Positions 42,746 through 54,651 of a stretch of 64,000 nucleotides of DNA are shown piece after piece. How positions within the stretch are numbered: position 1 is the stretch's first letter; every line of letters starts with the position of its first letter. Source of the DNA: Sipunculus nudus (Eukaryota; Annelida; Sipuncula; Golfingiida; Sipunculidae); assembly GCA_026874595.1 (NCBI GenBank), contig CM049319.1:67051917-67115916 (forward strand), written 5' to 3'. The translations under genes and the position numbers were made by a program. The notes below the pieces were generated by a model. The model saw only the letters and a program-made list of their open reading frames with translations, ran no database searches and was not told the DNA's origin.

Positions 42746-45130
42746 TCAGTTGTGAAATCCTCTGGGTGCATGTGTGAATGGTCCCATGATATTTATGCCA
42801 AGATCGTGCCATGGTTCATGTGGTAAGTCGCGGGGCTTAAGAGTTGTTTTTTTAATTATTGTGCGTTTTGTCGCTGTATTGGCAGAATACAAAATGAGGG
42901 CACGCTCTCCTCGCCCTATGCAGGTTGCATTCCTCACGAATACGACAGGTAGCAGTTGTTTCTGTTCATCTTTCTTGTCAGGCCATCCATTTTGTACATA
43001 ATGTAGGACGAGTGACTGTGTAACTTTAGCAAGTGTGGATTGAGCAAGTGAGTCGGCAGTTAGTATTTCACTCGGCAGCTTGCGAGACATACGGCGTATA
43101 CAGGAGATTTTTTATAGGCTACCTGCTCTAGTGAGCTCTACCTGCTCTCGCAAACACAGTTGGATGACCTTTGCTGTGTTTCACAACACAATCATGTGTG
43201 TGTAAGCTCGTGGCTTACCTTGAGGGTTGAAGAGGTTTCATTCCAGAACTTTGTTATTTCTGCAGTAATGTGACAAGGGTTCTGTTTTCGGTCTTAAAGG
43301 TTAATCGTTTACCTCGAGGATCGAAGATGTCTGTCCCATTTTTTCTACGGCATGTATGCATGCTAAAGCTTTAATCTCACCAAAAATGTGCTTATTTTCG
43401 GTATCAGAGAGTGATCTTGAGATGAATGCGACTTGGCGTATGGTATTCTTAGGCTCTAGCTGTACCAGTCCAGCACACAAACCTCTCTTTGAAGCATCGC
43501 AAGTAACGGTTTCAGCTTGTAGTGTATAGAAGGCGAGAACAGTTGGTCTGAATGGGAGCTGTGTTTTCTGAATAAACGCATCTTCTGGTGTCTGCTCCTA
43601 TTAGAATTCATGGTACTTGTTACCTCTCAGCAGTGTTCTCATTGGCATCACAATAGTGGCAAAATCAGATGTTAACTTTGAATATTACGAAAATATCAGT
43701 ATCCCAGGATTCTGCGTAGGTCCAGTATATCTTTGGGTGGTTCTATGTAAACTTGTGCTTCAGTGGTAGCTTGTGACATTTCAATGCCATAACTACAAAT
43801 ATTAACTCCTAGCTAATCTACTTTGTTGACTTTGTAAATGCATTTGTCTCTGTTTATGCATTTGTCTCTGTTTAAAGTCAACACTCCATCAGGTAATTTC
43901 TGGAGACCTTCCGGAGTCTGCTTTTACTTTCTTCACTGGTATCTGCTGTGATGGTGACATCATCTAAATAGTTCAGGGTACCCTCGCAGTCAGCACATTT
44001 TTTTCCGTGCGATAACTGTTAGACTTATCCAGGAGGAATTTTGTGTCTCCTCTATGACATCATTTTAGTTATGTTGGCTCTAACCTCCTGCTGTAGTGCG
44101 TATGGTTTAAGACTCTGACTCTGTTCAAATGACACTACATTTTTAGTGAGAACATACTCGTATATAAATCCTTTGATTGTACGAATACCATGAAACATAT
44201 CTTGAAATTCACTAAGTACACTGATATGAGTCATTAACACTTCAGGATCTTGTTCAATACTCAGTTGTGACTTGTCAAAATAGCCACGCCCAGAAAATTG
44301 CAGCCTTTCATGGTAACATAGATTTTGCATTGTGCTCTTTGGCCATTCACGACTACAGTAGCAGTGAGGTAGCCTTTCGTGTCAATGTAACAATTGTCGA
44401 ATTACAAATATCACAGAGTTTAAGAGCAGGGGTTGCAAAATTGTTAATATACATATCTTGATCAATCGATGAAACAGTAGCACCTGTATCGATGATCATT
44501 GTAAGTGGAATGTTGTTGATATGAACGTTGGCATGTATGGGTTTGCCGTTATTTGTATCACTTGTATTTTTTAGCACAACAGTGTTGAAAGGAGCAGGTA
44601 CTATGTCTTGTGAAATACATACTTTGGTATATTGATCAACTTTTTGGTAACTACGAGATTGCATAATATTTCGTTGGAAAATCAGCATCATTTAAAAGAT
44701 GCTTGACTGAACCACATCTGGCAGGGTTTTGTTTAAGGTGCTTGGAGGCTGGATTAACCGTTTAATGCTTGTAAACATATCTGCGTTTGCACTCTTGCAG
44801 AAGTGAACTGATTCCTCAGCATAACTGCACCAAAACATTTTGTTCCATCAATAATTCCGTCTTAAATTTCTTTGGCTAATGTCACTGCCTGCTGTAATTC
44901 ATATGTTTTTACTGGCCAACTTTGAAACGAATCCGTTGATGTGATGATGTGTGCTCTCTGTTTACTGATCTCTCATCATTTCATCTTCAAACGCTTTAAA
45001 ATCACATGTAGCAGCAAGCTCACTTAATCCAGTAACACATTCAGATAAGATTTCTTTCTTGTGTTGACCCCTCGCTCGAAATTAATTCGAATGATGAAGA
45101 TCTTAATCGAAAGTTTCTGGCCCTCACTGC
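42746..45130 (-). pseudogene. Decayed Ty3/gypsy gag-pol
   Basis: Read from high to low coordinates. A gag C-terminal piece (KKEILSECVTGLSELAATCD..., about 45060-44960) comes first. Next is the aspartic protease (IIDTGATVSSID, 44691-44353), then the pre-RT (EFQDMFHGIRTIKGF, 44330-44052). The RT catalytic NYLDDVTITAD (YLDD at 43970-43959) sits directly after the pre-RT, so the RT fingers and palm between them are deleted. RNase H-like FISRSLSDTENKHI follows near 43400. Last come the integrase linker and core start (PWHDLGINIMGPF, 43090-42746), where it breaks off. Several stops and frameshifts show it is dead. Confidence 0.85.
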
Positions 45131-45677
45131 ATAGACAATATAGTAAGACAGCTTTTTGTCTTACCTAAGAGAACCATACGGGTCCATGTAATTCAAGAAA
45201 GTTTGTTTCTATTTTTCTCACGGCACATGCGATTCTCCTGGAGCCACTGAGCAGTTTCTACTCCCGCCCTGTACATGACTGGAAAGTGTCAATGCCCGTC
45301 CGGCTGTATTTTTTTTTAATATTTAAACCTAGCAAAAAATAACGTTACACGCCTTTAATTGTATTGCTATAAGTGACCCCTTTTGAATATATCTGTATGT
45401 GTGCCAAGCTAAATGACATCCAGTGGCGCTTAAAAAGGATACTTATTAGAAGATTCTCTTCCACAATGAGCCGTATTTTTCAGTTAATAATTACACTTTG
45501 CCACCCAAAGTATTGAACGTAGCCGCCAGGGCAACCTCGTATTTGTATAAAAGACTAATGCTGCTGCCCCACCGAAAATATATAACACCGTAATAATGAA
45601 CGACGTGAATATTTGAAAACATTTGAGAGGTCACAATTCATGATATGGCCAAATTGTCGTATAACTTGCCGTATATA

Positions 45678-45717
<40 letters not shown>

Positions 45718-46461
45718 GGAGGAAACAATTTTGTTAGAGATTGTTTCATGCAATGTTCTGCACTCATCAGGTAAGACTGTCTGATTGAAAAGGTATGGGT
45801 GATAACGGTGCATATTTGAGTAATGTTATGTTTTATGAACATAAAGCTTCTCAAATACGTTCTACGTAGTAGTTAAAATGTCTGACAAAATTTGATTTCT
45901 CTATTTGTTTAATTATAAACCTCTGGTGTCATATCTTATATATAAAATATGCATGTATTTCATGTTGGCTAAATCTTGTCCATGTAATTCAACCTACATG
46001 GATTTTGCGTTACAAGAATTTAGCGTGTATGGATACAATCTGTGCATTAATTGTATGACTGTCATGGTGGTAAAAATCATGCTTTTGGCCTTTACCTTGC
46101 AGATAATAGGTCACCATGGCTTTATTCCTGATTTAGATTGGCCAAAATGACCTCACCACCAGAGCCCTTATGCCCCGCCCTTTTGACCTAATTATTATAG
46201 TGAGCCTCCAAAACGCTCCTACGCAGAAGGTTTTCCTTGAAACAGCAATTAACTAAGCAATAATGACGTCACAAAGGGTGATTACGTAGACGTCGCATTG
46301 ACTGACGTAATCGACTGGAATCACTGCACTGATGAATATCTTGCAGTCATTGTGAATCTTTTTGCAATAATTTGGATTATGTGTCCCATGCTTTTAAGGT
46401 CACGTAAAGTTCATGGTGAATTCAATTCCCTGAATGGGTTAATAGATTCCAGCGCCAACAG
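45131..46461. other. Non-coding stretch
   Basis: Contains an (ATT)n microsatellite (listed separately). No exon seen. Confidence 0.4.
45673..45717. repeat. (ATT)n microsatellite
   Basis: About 14 TTA/ATT units. Confidence 0.96.
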
Positions 46462-47313
46462 TGTTACGTGTATCTGTTTATAATGTGCAGGCATTCTGAT
46501 TCGTGTTAGACGCTAGCCCTGTTCTTTGCTTTGGGAGATACACGAGTTGGGCTCTGGCTTGCGCGACATGTGTGAAACGTGGAGATACAGCGTTCTTTGT
46601 GTTCTAGATGGTTTGGGTCTGTTCAGGCGCTGTGAGCGCACGCGTATTGTTATGTTCTTTAGAATGTTCCAGAATGGAAAGTTCTAGGCTTCAGGTATAA
46701 AAGATATAAATCTCACAGATATAAATGCTGTGTTTAGAGCCGGGAGAGAAAAAAAATACAAGCGGACAAGGAAGAGTGTGACTCTCTCGTCAGTTTTGGG
46801 ACCTTTCGGATAATTGCAGAACTTTTAGATATTCTTCGGACTTTATAACAGATTTTATACGGATTGTCTTCAGTTTGCCTTTGGGATTATTACGAGAACT
46901 TCACTTTTGGATAACAACTGATTGTTTTCGCGATTAAATCGGACTATTCTCTGAGAAGATTTACATAAACTCTTCATCTGGATTATTTGTGGTAAAGGAC
47001 TCTGGTTGAGCTGTGACATTGGTGGTATCCAGAAATCAAAGCCTAGGTTCCGGACACTCTGGTACTGTACATTATTTTATAATTGTTATATCTTAAATAC
47101 TGTGTAATTGTATTGATTTAGTGTATTGTAATGTTGGAATTGTTCTAAGAATAAATAATAATAATTTGTTAACAAAAAAACACTGATTCCTTTATACATT
47201 CCCTAAGAAATTTCACGCTGCCTAGTGTTGCGGAATCTGATGTTTTTTATCTCCGTAACAAAAATTTATGCTCGTCATGCATACGTGATCTTTTTTAGTC
47301 AGGTTCCGTAACA
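46462..47313 (+). mobile_element. Solo LTR, ~840-bp family (second full copy)
   Basis: Starts TGTTACGTGTATCTG and ends GGTTCCGTAACA; 852 bp, aligned along its whole length with 11277-12116. TATAAAAG near 46696, AATAAA at 47150. Where two other copies have a poly(G) run after GAGCC, this one has GGGAGAGAAAAAAAAT. The flanks ACAG / AATG do not match, so no target duplication survives. Confidence 0.82.
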
Positions 47314-48699
47314 AATGCAAAAGAAGACATGTTCATATTTACCCTCGTCTTGTCGCATGGCTGGCAGTTACAATCATTTTAAAATATAGCACTTCTGCTA
47401 TTGACGTTGATCATGAACAGCTTTACTTGTTTACATAACAGGAGAAGCATTAAATTCAGTTCACAAGTTAAATAAGATTAGACCGCCATGATTTTTTTGT
47501 GATTCTTTAAAGATAGCTTAATTAAAAATGTCTTGTTTTCATATTGTTGCACACGTTGGATGGCAAAAGTACACAGACAATTGGACACCCTGACAGGTAG
47601 CTTGACAAGGTATATCAAATTCCTTAAAATATTGAGGTCAGCCAACACTAGACAAACAAAAGGGGTCAACAATGTGTTATATACCTAGCTACCTCTGATC
47701 TATTTTTAAATGTACAAATTCTTTATTGAATAGCGGAGTATATAATGAACCAGGTGACAAAGTCTCACTTCTGGAAAGGAATAAACATTGTTGTCATCAC
47801 GAACAACCTGGTATCAGATTATATGTATATTTTAGCATCACTGAATCTGGCTTTTTACATCCACTGGGTCTTAACATTAAATTCTATATTTTACTACCAG
47901 CTCACCAGTTCCTCTAATGGACGCTTCATGGACCCCTGTCAACAGATGTAACAATCCTGTCTTGCCTTTTCCTAAGTTTCCAAAGTTTCCAATGGTAAGT
48001 GATGACGAAAGCAATGGGTCCATCTCAGACAGGGTTTTTGCATAAATCATATGTTCCAGAGGATCATTCTGCTGGGTAACCTAGATTCTCTTCCCTTCAA
48101 CACCAGACTGCACTGGCTTCCGATCCTGTTACGCAATTAAGGGTTCCTTAATTTAATTGTGTGTCATCTAACTCTTCTAGAACTAACTAAGCATGGTTAA
48201 GTCTTGCTCTTTCCCTTTTTCACTTTGCCCATCTTATAACATTGCTCTTAAGAGAATGCAGCCTTACAAAACTGTGATAAAATAAATATCATGCTTTAAA
48301 TGAAATTCAAAAGACATTTTGATATTCTCTATAGTTGATTTCAATGTAGGGGCAAAGTAAGCATTTTCCTTTGTTATTCCTGTAATAAAAATGGTGAAAT
48401 ATGTTACATGGTTGAAAGTCCTTGAAGAATTTTTGCACTTTGGATATTGACCTGAATTGACAAAGATAGAATTAACCGTAATGCTAACCTTATAGTTTAA
48501 GGAACAAATCCTTTAGGTAAGTCTCTATATATATATATATATATATATATTTGTCTATAAAATGAGTTTAGAAAATGCACATTTGTGTGTTTGAAGGCAT
48601 TTGTAACAGATTTCAGCATATTTTACCAATGTGAGCTAATCTTACCATAGGCCTTTCAGAACACCATTTAATAACTTTTTATAAAATAGTGCTGCAATA
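47314..48699. other. Non-coding stretch with a possible LINE scrap
   Basis: Near 48095-48135 the plus strand reads FNTRLHWLPILLRN, resembling the LHWLP motif near the C-terminus of CR1/L2-type reverse transcriptases. It is too short to be sure. A (TA)n run lies at 48524-48550. Confidence 0.35.
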
Positions 48700-49760
48700 C
48701 AGTCGAGCCTCGAAAGTTCGAGTTTTTTTCAAACCTTTTCCCCCAAATTTAGAATAAGGAATCAAAACTTACCCCTATCCACACAAAGATAAAAATACGA
48801 AATTCGGAAAAATTATTTTCCACAATTTATCAAATATAACTCCGTGGAAAATGTTGTGAGTTGCGTTCCTTCCGACAGGAAATAAATTCCCAATGCAGGC
48901 AAAGGAGCAGCGCCTAATAACACTAAATCGGTCTCCATCACAATTCATGCGTTCATCCGATTACCTGTTTATATACTGAAGTAAAATGCTCTCCCTTGTT
49001 TCTGGACTTTGAATTATTATTTCTTTGTGCCTTTTGCATTGGCATAATGAAATTGGTTTGAGTTCATCAGTTTGGCTCTGTGAATTAAATACCTAGTAAT
49101 TTGTGTTACGTGTGTCTGTTTTGTTGTGCGCAGGAGTGTTACATGTGTCAGTTGACATTCTGGTGCGTGTAGCGCAGGCAAAGTTCGTCGCTATGGCGTG
49201 TAGAGACACAGCCCTCGGTGTAATCCGTACTGGTTGAACACTGGCGAGTAGAGACACAGCGCTCCTGCTAATTTGGAATTTCTGGGCTCTTTGTGGTCTA
49301 TGTGCGCGTATGTCTCATGGTGTTCTTTGGGATGTTCTTGATATCGAAGTTTCTTGGCTTTTGGTGAAAAGTTATGAATAGGGGCTCTGTTTAGAGCCGG
49401 GGGGGGGGGGGGGATTTCAGGGAACACGGAAGAGTGTGGGTCAGTTTTGGGACCTTACCGATAATTGCAGTGGTGTCAGATATTAACGTACCCAAAACTG
49501 ATTCAATACGGACTGTCTCTAGTTGCCTTTGGATTATTACATTTTACGTGGATCTTTGGATTTAAACTACTCTTGTTGAGCTCTGACAGTGGTGGTACTA
49601 TGCAGTGCTATTAAATCTTTAACATTCGCACTGTGTGCAAACATTTATAACTGTTGCCAACAGATCATTCATCGGATATAAGCCCTATGGTATTTCCTCT
49701 ACATACAGAATATAAATGATTATGAATCCCCGGAAATATCGGATATTAAAGGTTCTACTG
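48700..49760. mobile_element. Non-autonomous pogo/Tigger-like element hosting an LTR
   Basis: The left end is TA|CAGTCGAGCCTCGAAAGTTC; the right end, reverse-complemented, is TA|CAGTAGAACCTTTAATATCC. The CAGT.GA.CCT.. ends with TA duplications are typical of pogo/Tigger elements. No transposase frame remains. The LTR fragment 49104-49603 was inserted inside it. Confidence 0.65.
49104..49603 (+). mobile_element. 5' part of the ~840-bp LTR family, nested
   Basis: Starts TGTTACGTGTGTCTG, keeps TTTAGAGCCG followed by poly(G) at about 49400-49414 (as at 11537), and GGGACCTTACCGATAATTGC. Homology ends near GACAGTGGTGGTAC; the last third is absent. Confidence 0.8.
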
Positions 49761-49762
49761 TA

Positions 49763-51076
49763 GTAATATAGACTAAAGACAAGAATAGACTGCTATAGAT
49801 ACTTCAGTGAGCAGCGGTATATACTGATTATTTTAATGGAGATATTTGTACACACAAAGCTCTTTTACATTTAGATCTCTTAATTATTATTACAGTATTA
49901 TTATACTGTAAAATGCTGAAGGTTAACACGACGGAAAAAAGAAGGGTGCATTTTAAAGTATCGCATAAATATGTAAGTGATCCATGATTTACAACCTCAG
50001 CTATTAAGCACAATGGGTCGCACTTTTTCTTATAATGTACTAAATTAGATAATATGATTAAGGTATCACAACCTTCAGCGACACTTTTCTATGAATTCGC
50101 CTATTTTGTTCAATCTCTAAGTGACGACAGACAAATCTTTCCAACAATTATGATACGTTATTGCCATTGGCAAGGCCAATGAAGAATAAACATATGTGAT
50201 TGGGAAGCTATGACATTAATGCTATTTTCTATTTGGATAAGAATGCAGATCACACTACCAGAAGTGTGTAACACATTTCAACTCTATCATGAAAAATTCT
50301 TAAGAAATCCAATCTTTAGAATTAATGTTTAGCATCAATGATCAAACTCTGTTAGATGTTTTATGAAACGGTTGGGCTGTTTTTTCCACAAAATTTGCGC
50401 AATAACAAGTATAAAGATTTTTCTGGAGCTAAAGCAGAATTGATCCGTTTTCACCAACTAGCTAAAAATGCTTTCAAACTGTGGTTATTCATATGAGTAA
50501 TGAGACAGCAGTATTAACAAAATCAATACGATTCTTCTCCACTTGTAGTTTAGTCATATCTGAAGGATAGAAGGTTTGGGATGAAAACCTGAACGTTATA
50601 TTGTGTTCATATTTGTTATAAGAAGTGAGTCATGTGAACATGACCTCCAACTTTGTGACCCCCAAACCAATATGGTTCTTATTTAAGTGTAGGTCGCTTG
50701 TATACATATCAGGCCTGGATTCAGTCTGTCAATCCAAACTAGTTATCATCTGTAAACAAATTGGATGGACAGCTAGACAGCAAGGCAGACAGGATGATTC
50801 CTTTTAGGCACCCACTTTTTTAAGCGTGGCCCTAACAATGTTCAGGCTGCAAATAAATTTCCTTTATACATTTTTCCTTTAAAATAGCTTTATATTCAAA
50901 TTTATTAACCCGTATATCTATAAAAAAAAATTAAGGTTCACTCCTAATTTGATATAAACAGCAGGATGAACAACTCATAGCTAGGTCACATTAATTAAAT
51001 ATTGAGATATAAAAATACTGTTAGTTTTTACCCTTATTCTCCATTTATTTTATCTTAATGGCATATATGTACACCA
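49763..51076. other. Non-coding stretch, nothing assignable
   Basis: AT-rich. A GCAAGGCCAATGAAG word near 50172 has no wider context. No exon or repeat boundary recognised. Confidence 0.4.
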
Positions 51077-51078
51077 TA

Positions 51079-52112
51079 CACTCAAAAAACAGTTTGGTTA
51101 AATATATAACCAATTTAATTGGTTTAGCCAGTTTTGGTCGTTTTAACCAAGATATTGTTTATCTTAACCAATGCATTGTTAAAGTAGTAACCAAACCAGT
51201 TGGTTGTTTTGACAAATTTTTATTGGTTAACAGAATAAAATTCTGTATGTAGGTTTAACCAATATATTGGTCAATTGATAACTAAAACATTGGTTACTTT
51301 AGCACACATATATGACCGATTTGGTTGTTTGAGATGATATTGGTTGATTTAATTTCAACCAACTTGTAACCAAACTCATTGGTCATTTTGACCAATTTTT
51401 ATTGGTCGACCGTTTGGTTGCATATATTTAACCAGTTTTCTTGGTTGAGTTAAGCATTGGTTAATTTTATCAACATATTGGTTATTTTACCAACTGATTG
51501 GTCAAGCACTGACCAAACCGATTGGTCAGTTTTAACATCAGACAGAAAAGTGCTCCAAATCAGACATAAGAGATGCAAGCTCCACTGGCTGAGGGGCGAA
51601 ACGTCTGACTTGTATGCGAGCGGTCACAGGTTCGATTCCGCCGGGCGTGATTTGTGTTTCCCCTTGAAACCTACACCAGAGCAACCCGAAACTGAAGAAT
51701 GTCTTACAAGAAGACTCTTAATCAATCTGAAGAATAAAACAACTGAAAAGGGGACTAAAAGTAGCAGTGCACACATAAATGTGTCCACTAGTCTGACCAA
51801 TATGAATTGGTTCATGTGACCAATTTATTATTTGATTTAACCAAATTGTTTTAGTTGACCTCAACCAAAGTACATTGGTTGAGAATAACCAAATTATTTT
51901 GGTCAAACTGACCAATTTTGTTGGTTTAAATGATCAGCTGTGTTGGTTGCTCTGACCAATATATAGGTTGATTTGACCAATACCTGTTGTTTGAATACGA
52001 CCAAAATAAATTGGTTGTTTTAAACGATAAATTGTTTGGACATATTTTGACCAATTGAATTGGTTGGGATCAACCAATTTTTGGTTGATTCAACATATCT
52101 GTTTTTTGAGTG
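51079..52112. mobile_element. Inverted-repeat-ended element packed with ACCAA/TTGGT
   Basis: Ends CACTCAAAAAACAG ... CTGTTTTTTGAGTG are perfect inverted repeats, flanked by TA on both sides (51077-51078 and 52113-52114), as for a TA-targeting (mariner-like) transposon. The interior holds dozens of TTGGT and ACCAA words at roughly 15-30 base spacing in alternating orientation, so it can fold into many competing hairpins. No transposase frame exists. A SINE-like segment interrupts it at about 51530-51785. The nature of the internal array is unknown to me. Confidence 0.85.
51530..51785 (+). mobile_element. tRNA-derived SINE nested in the ACCAA/TTGGT element
   Basis: TGGCTGAGGGG at 51586-51596 fits the A box. 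GGTTCGATTCC at 51629-51639 fits the B box, 43 bases downstream, as in a tRNA. The stretch lacks ACCAA/TTGGT words, which resume on both sides. An anticodon-loop-like CTTGTAT lies between the boxes, but the acceptor stem does not pair, so it is not a functional tRNA gene. The body continues into a non-tRNA part with an A-rich AAAACAACTGAAAAGGGG. Exact ends are approximate. Confidence 0.65.
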
Positions 52113-52114
52113 TA

Positions 52115-54649
52115 TAATAAAAAAAATAAAAGACTCATTATTTTACACTAATGACACCTCTTTGTGAACATGTCTTGAATAAATAATATTTTCTGTTATC
52201 TGGCAGTAATGGCCAAAGACATAAAACCATAGGCATTAGAGGAGACCTGCAAATACTAATATTTTGTAGTAAAAACAACAATGAAAGATACCGGTGTATA
52301 CATTTACAGATAAAAAACTAAGATAGTAGCAGAAGAAAGCATTTGTGAAAGTATTTGCATGTCTTTGTGATCAACCAAATATGTTAAGCTAAAGTTCTTA
52401 ACAATTGATCCATGGGCATGACAGTTGACTGATTTTGCACCAATTGTCTTGCATCATCAACAAAGCTATTAAAGATAAACTTTGCATAGCAAATGACAAG
52501 GCAAGCCAAGCAATCATTATTGAGAAGCTGAAGCTTTCATATCAATGTCAACACAACAACATTTTTTAACTGTGTGTGGCATTTCCGTAGCTCTAGTAAC
52601 ATTAAGGCTGTACCATTTTTATTAGGTGGCAGAATGGAATGTGTAAATCTGAAAAATTAGCATACATGTAAATGCGTTTTTATCTGAGGGCTTGCAGAAT
52701 ATGTCACCATGAACAAGGTTTCTGATGGATAATTACCAAGACCTCTGTATTTTTTAAGTTGGAAGTACTGGCATAATAATTGCCCAGATGTCTTGAAGTC
52801 AGCTGGCCTTAAAGCATGCTTCATTATGTGTATCGTAAATATTAGGAAATTAAGTGAAACGCAGACCAGAACAGTTTTCTTTATAGTGTACAGTTTCCTT
52901 TATGTCAGAAATAGTTTATTCATGTTTACAGTGCTTAGGTTAGTTACATGAATAATATCTAAAAAAATGAAGGATTAAATTACTGAATTTCAGAATTATG
53001 TACAACACAACTGTTCCTGTTTTTTTACACTTGATGCTATAATTGCCAGTGCCAAGGCAATAAAGGTAAATATTGTTGAAATTTTGTTTAATGTCTAGGT
53101 ATTTCTGCCTGATATAAATCAAAGTGACAATCTTACTGTTTCATCAAAGCATGATCATTTCACCTAGTTATAAAATATGCATGCGATTAAACGTTTGGTT
53201 AACAGGCATATAGTGTTATCTACAAAATAGGTAGTACGGTAAATGTATAAAATATACTATGTGATTGTTGCATAGTACAAACAGCATGGTCAATGTATAT
53301 AATAGCATATCAAAGATAATATGATATAATATCAGTAAAGATCAAGGGAAACATAAATCATTAAATGACAGAATATCACCATTTTTCATGATTATTTTCA
53401 CTCAAGTGAAAACAGAATGTCCACATGAGATTCACAAATCCTAGTAAATTGGCCTTTAAACTAGCATCGTGTTTGCCAAGAACACTGGAGGATCAGCATT
53501 CCATACTGACACATCCTGGTTCCCAGGACAAAATACGAGACAAGGCCTGAGATGTTATTAAACATGTATGGGCCATTATTCAGCACGAGAATAAACCATA
53601 GTGAATGTTGGGTGTAGGCGCTGTGAATTGTTAATGAAAGATAAAAGCTTCAACATATGAGTAATTAGATCCTTACCAGCTATACAGTGAAGGAATAATG
53701 AATTTACCACAATTGTTTGCTCAGCTGATACCACGGTAAATCTTGAAGCCACATCTCTTTCCACTACATTCAGTTGAACTAACGTGTGACTAAAATTTTC
53801 CAGACATTTTGTACTAAGTTATTACAGAAAAATGACCTATCAGTGAATGAAGCGGGGACTTTAGCAACGACCTTGTAGGTAAAGAAATATATAAATTATG
53901 TTGAAAGATAAGACACCAGCCCAGTCACTTATGAAGCTTTCCGATGAGTATAAAAGTCAAATATTTATAATTAAAGTGTTTGTATTGATCTATTACTGTA
54001 ACATATTGCATAAAAATAGCTTCGTAATTTTCCCAAAACACAAATATGCAATGTTCAGATTATTGCTGGCCCAAACATTGAGAACTGAGAACATGAAACA
54101 GACTTTGACTATTAAAACAACTCTCTAGAACTCATTGATTCATATGATCACAACCAAAATAACGACAAAAAGTTAAGAACATTCCTTTATTTGTCCTCAC
54201 CTTTAAAATTTTAAAATAAAAAAAAAAATACATTTTTTTCGTGTGTGTCGTAAAGTGACTGTATGCAAAGCTTGTAATCACGCTTCAGGAATTGTATAAA
54301 CACTAATAAAGATAGCCCTGCCCTGTAAGTTCATTTATTTGCATATTTTAATTTTAATTTTATTTATTGTCTGATAGATTTATTAGGACAAGGCAAAATG
54401 AATACACAAAACAAATTTTCAAGAATCTAAATACATTTTTTTTAATTAAATTAGTTAGCATTTTAACCCGCCAAAGTGAATAAAAGGTTTATACAGTATT
54501 TAAAAAAGGCCCTGTTTGTCATGACGCTCAGCTGAGTAACATGTTGATATTGAATATAGTCCCAGATGCATTTATGGATATAAGTAATATATATAGTGTG
54601 CGTGTGTGCGTGTTGTGTGGTGTGAGTGTAGTGTAAATGTATATATCCA
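52115..54649. other. Non-coding stretch, nothing assignable
   Basis: AT-rich with short GT/TA runs near 54590. No domain-bearing frames. Confidence 0.4.
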
Positions 54650-54651
54650 TA

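Noticed and set aside
49820-50013. Other small frames in AT-rich gaps (for example this one, 52940-53122 and 56941-57144)
   Set aside because: 60-75 codon frames are expected by chance. They show no motif, and the last lies inside the decayed LINE on the opposite strand.
51579-51651. tRNA gene
   Set aside because: A and B boxes are at tRNA spacing, but the 5' and 3' ends do not pair as an acceptor stem and the unit continues into a non-tRNA body, so I call it a SINE.
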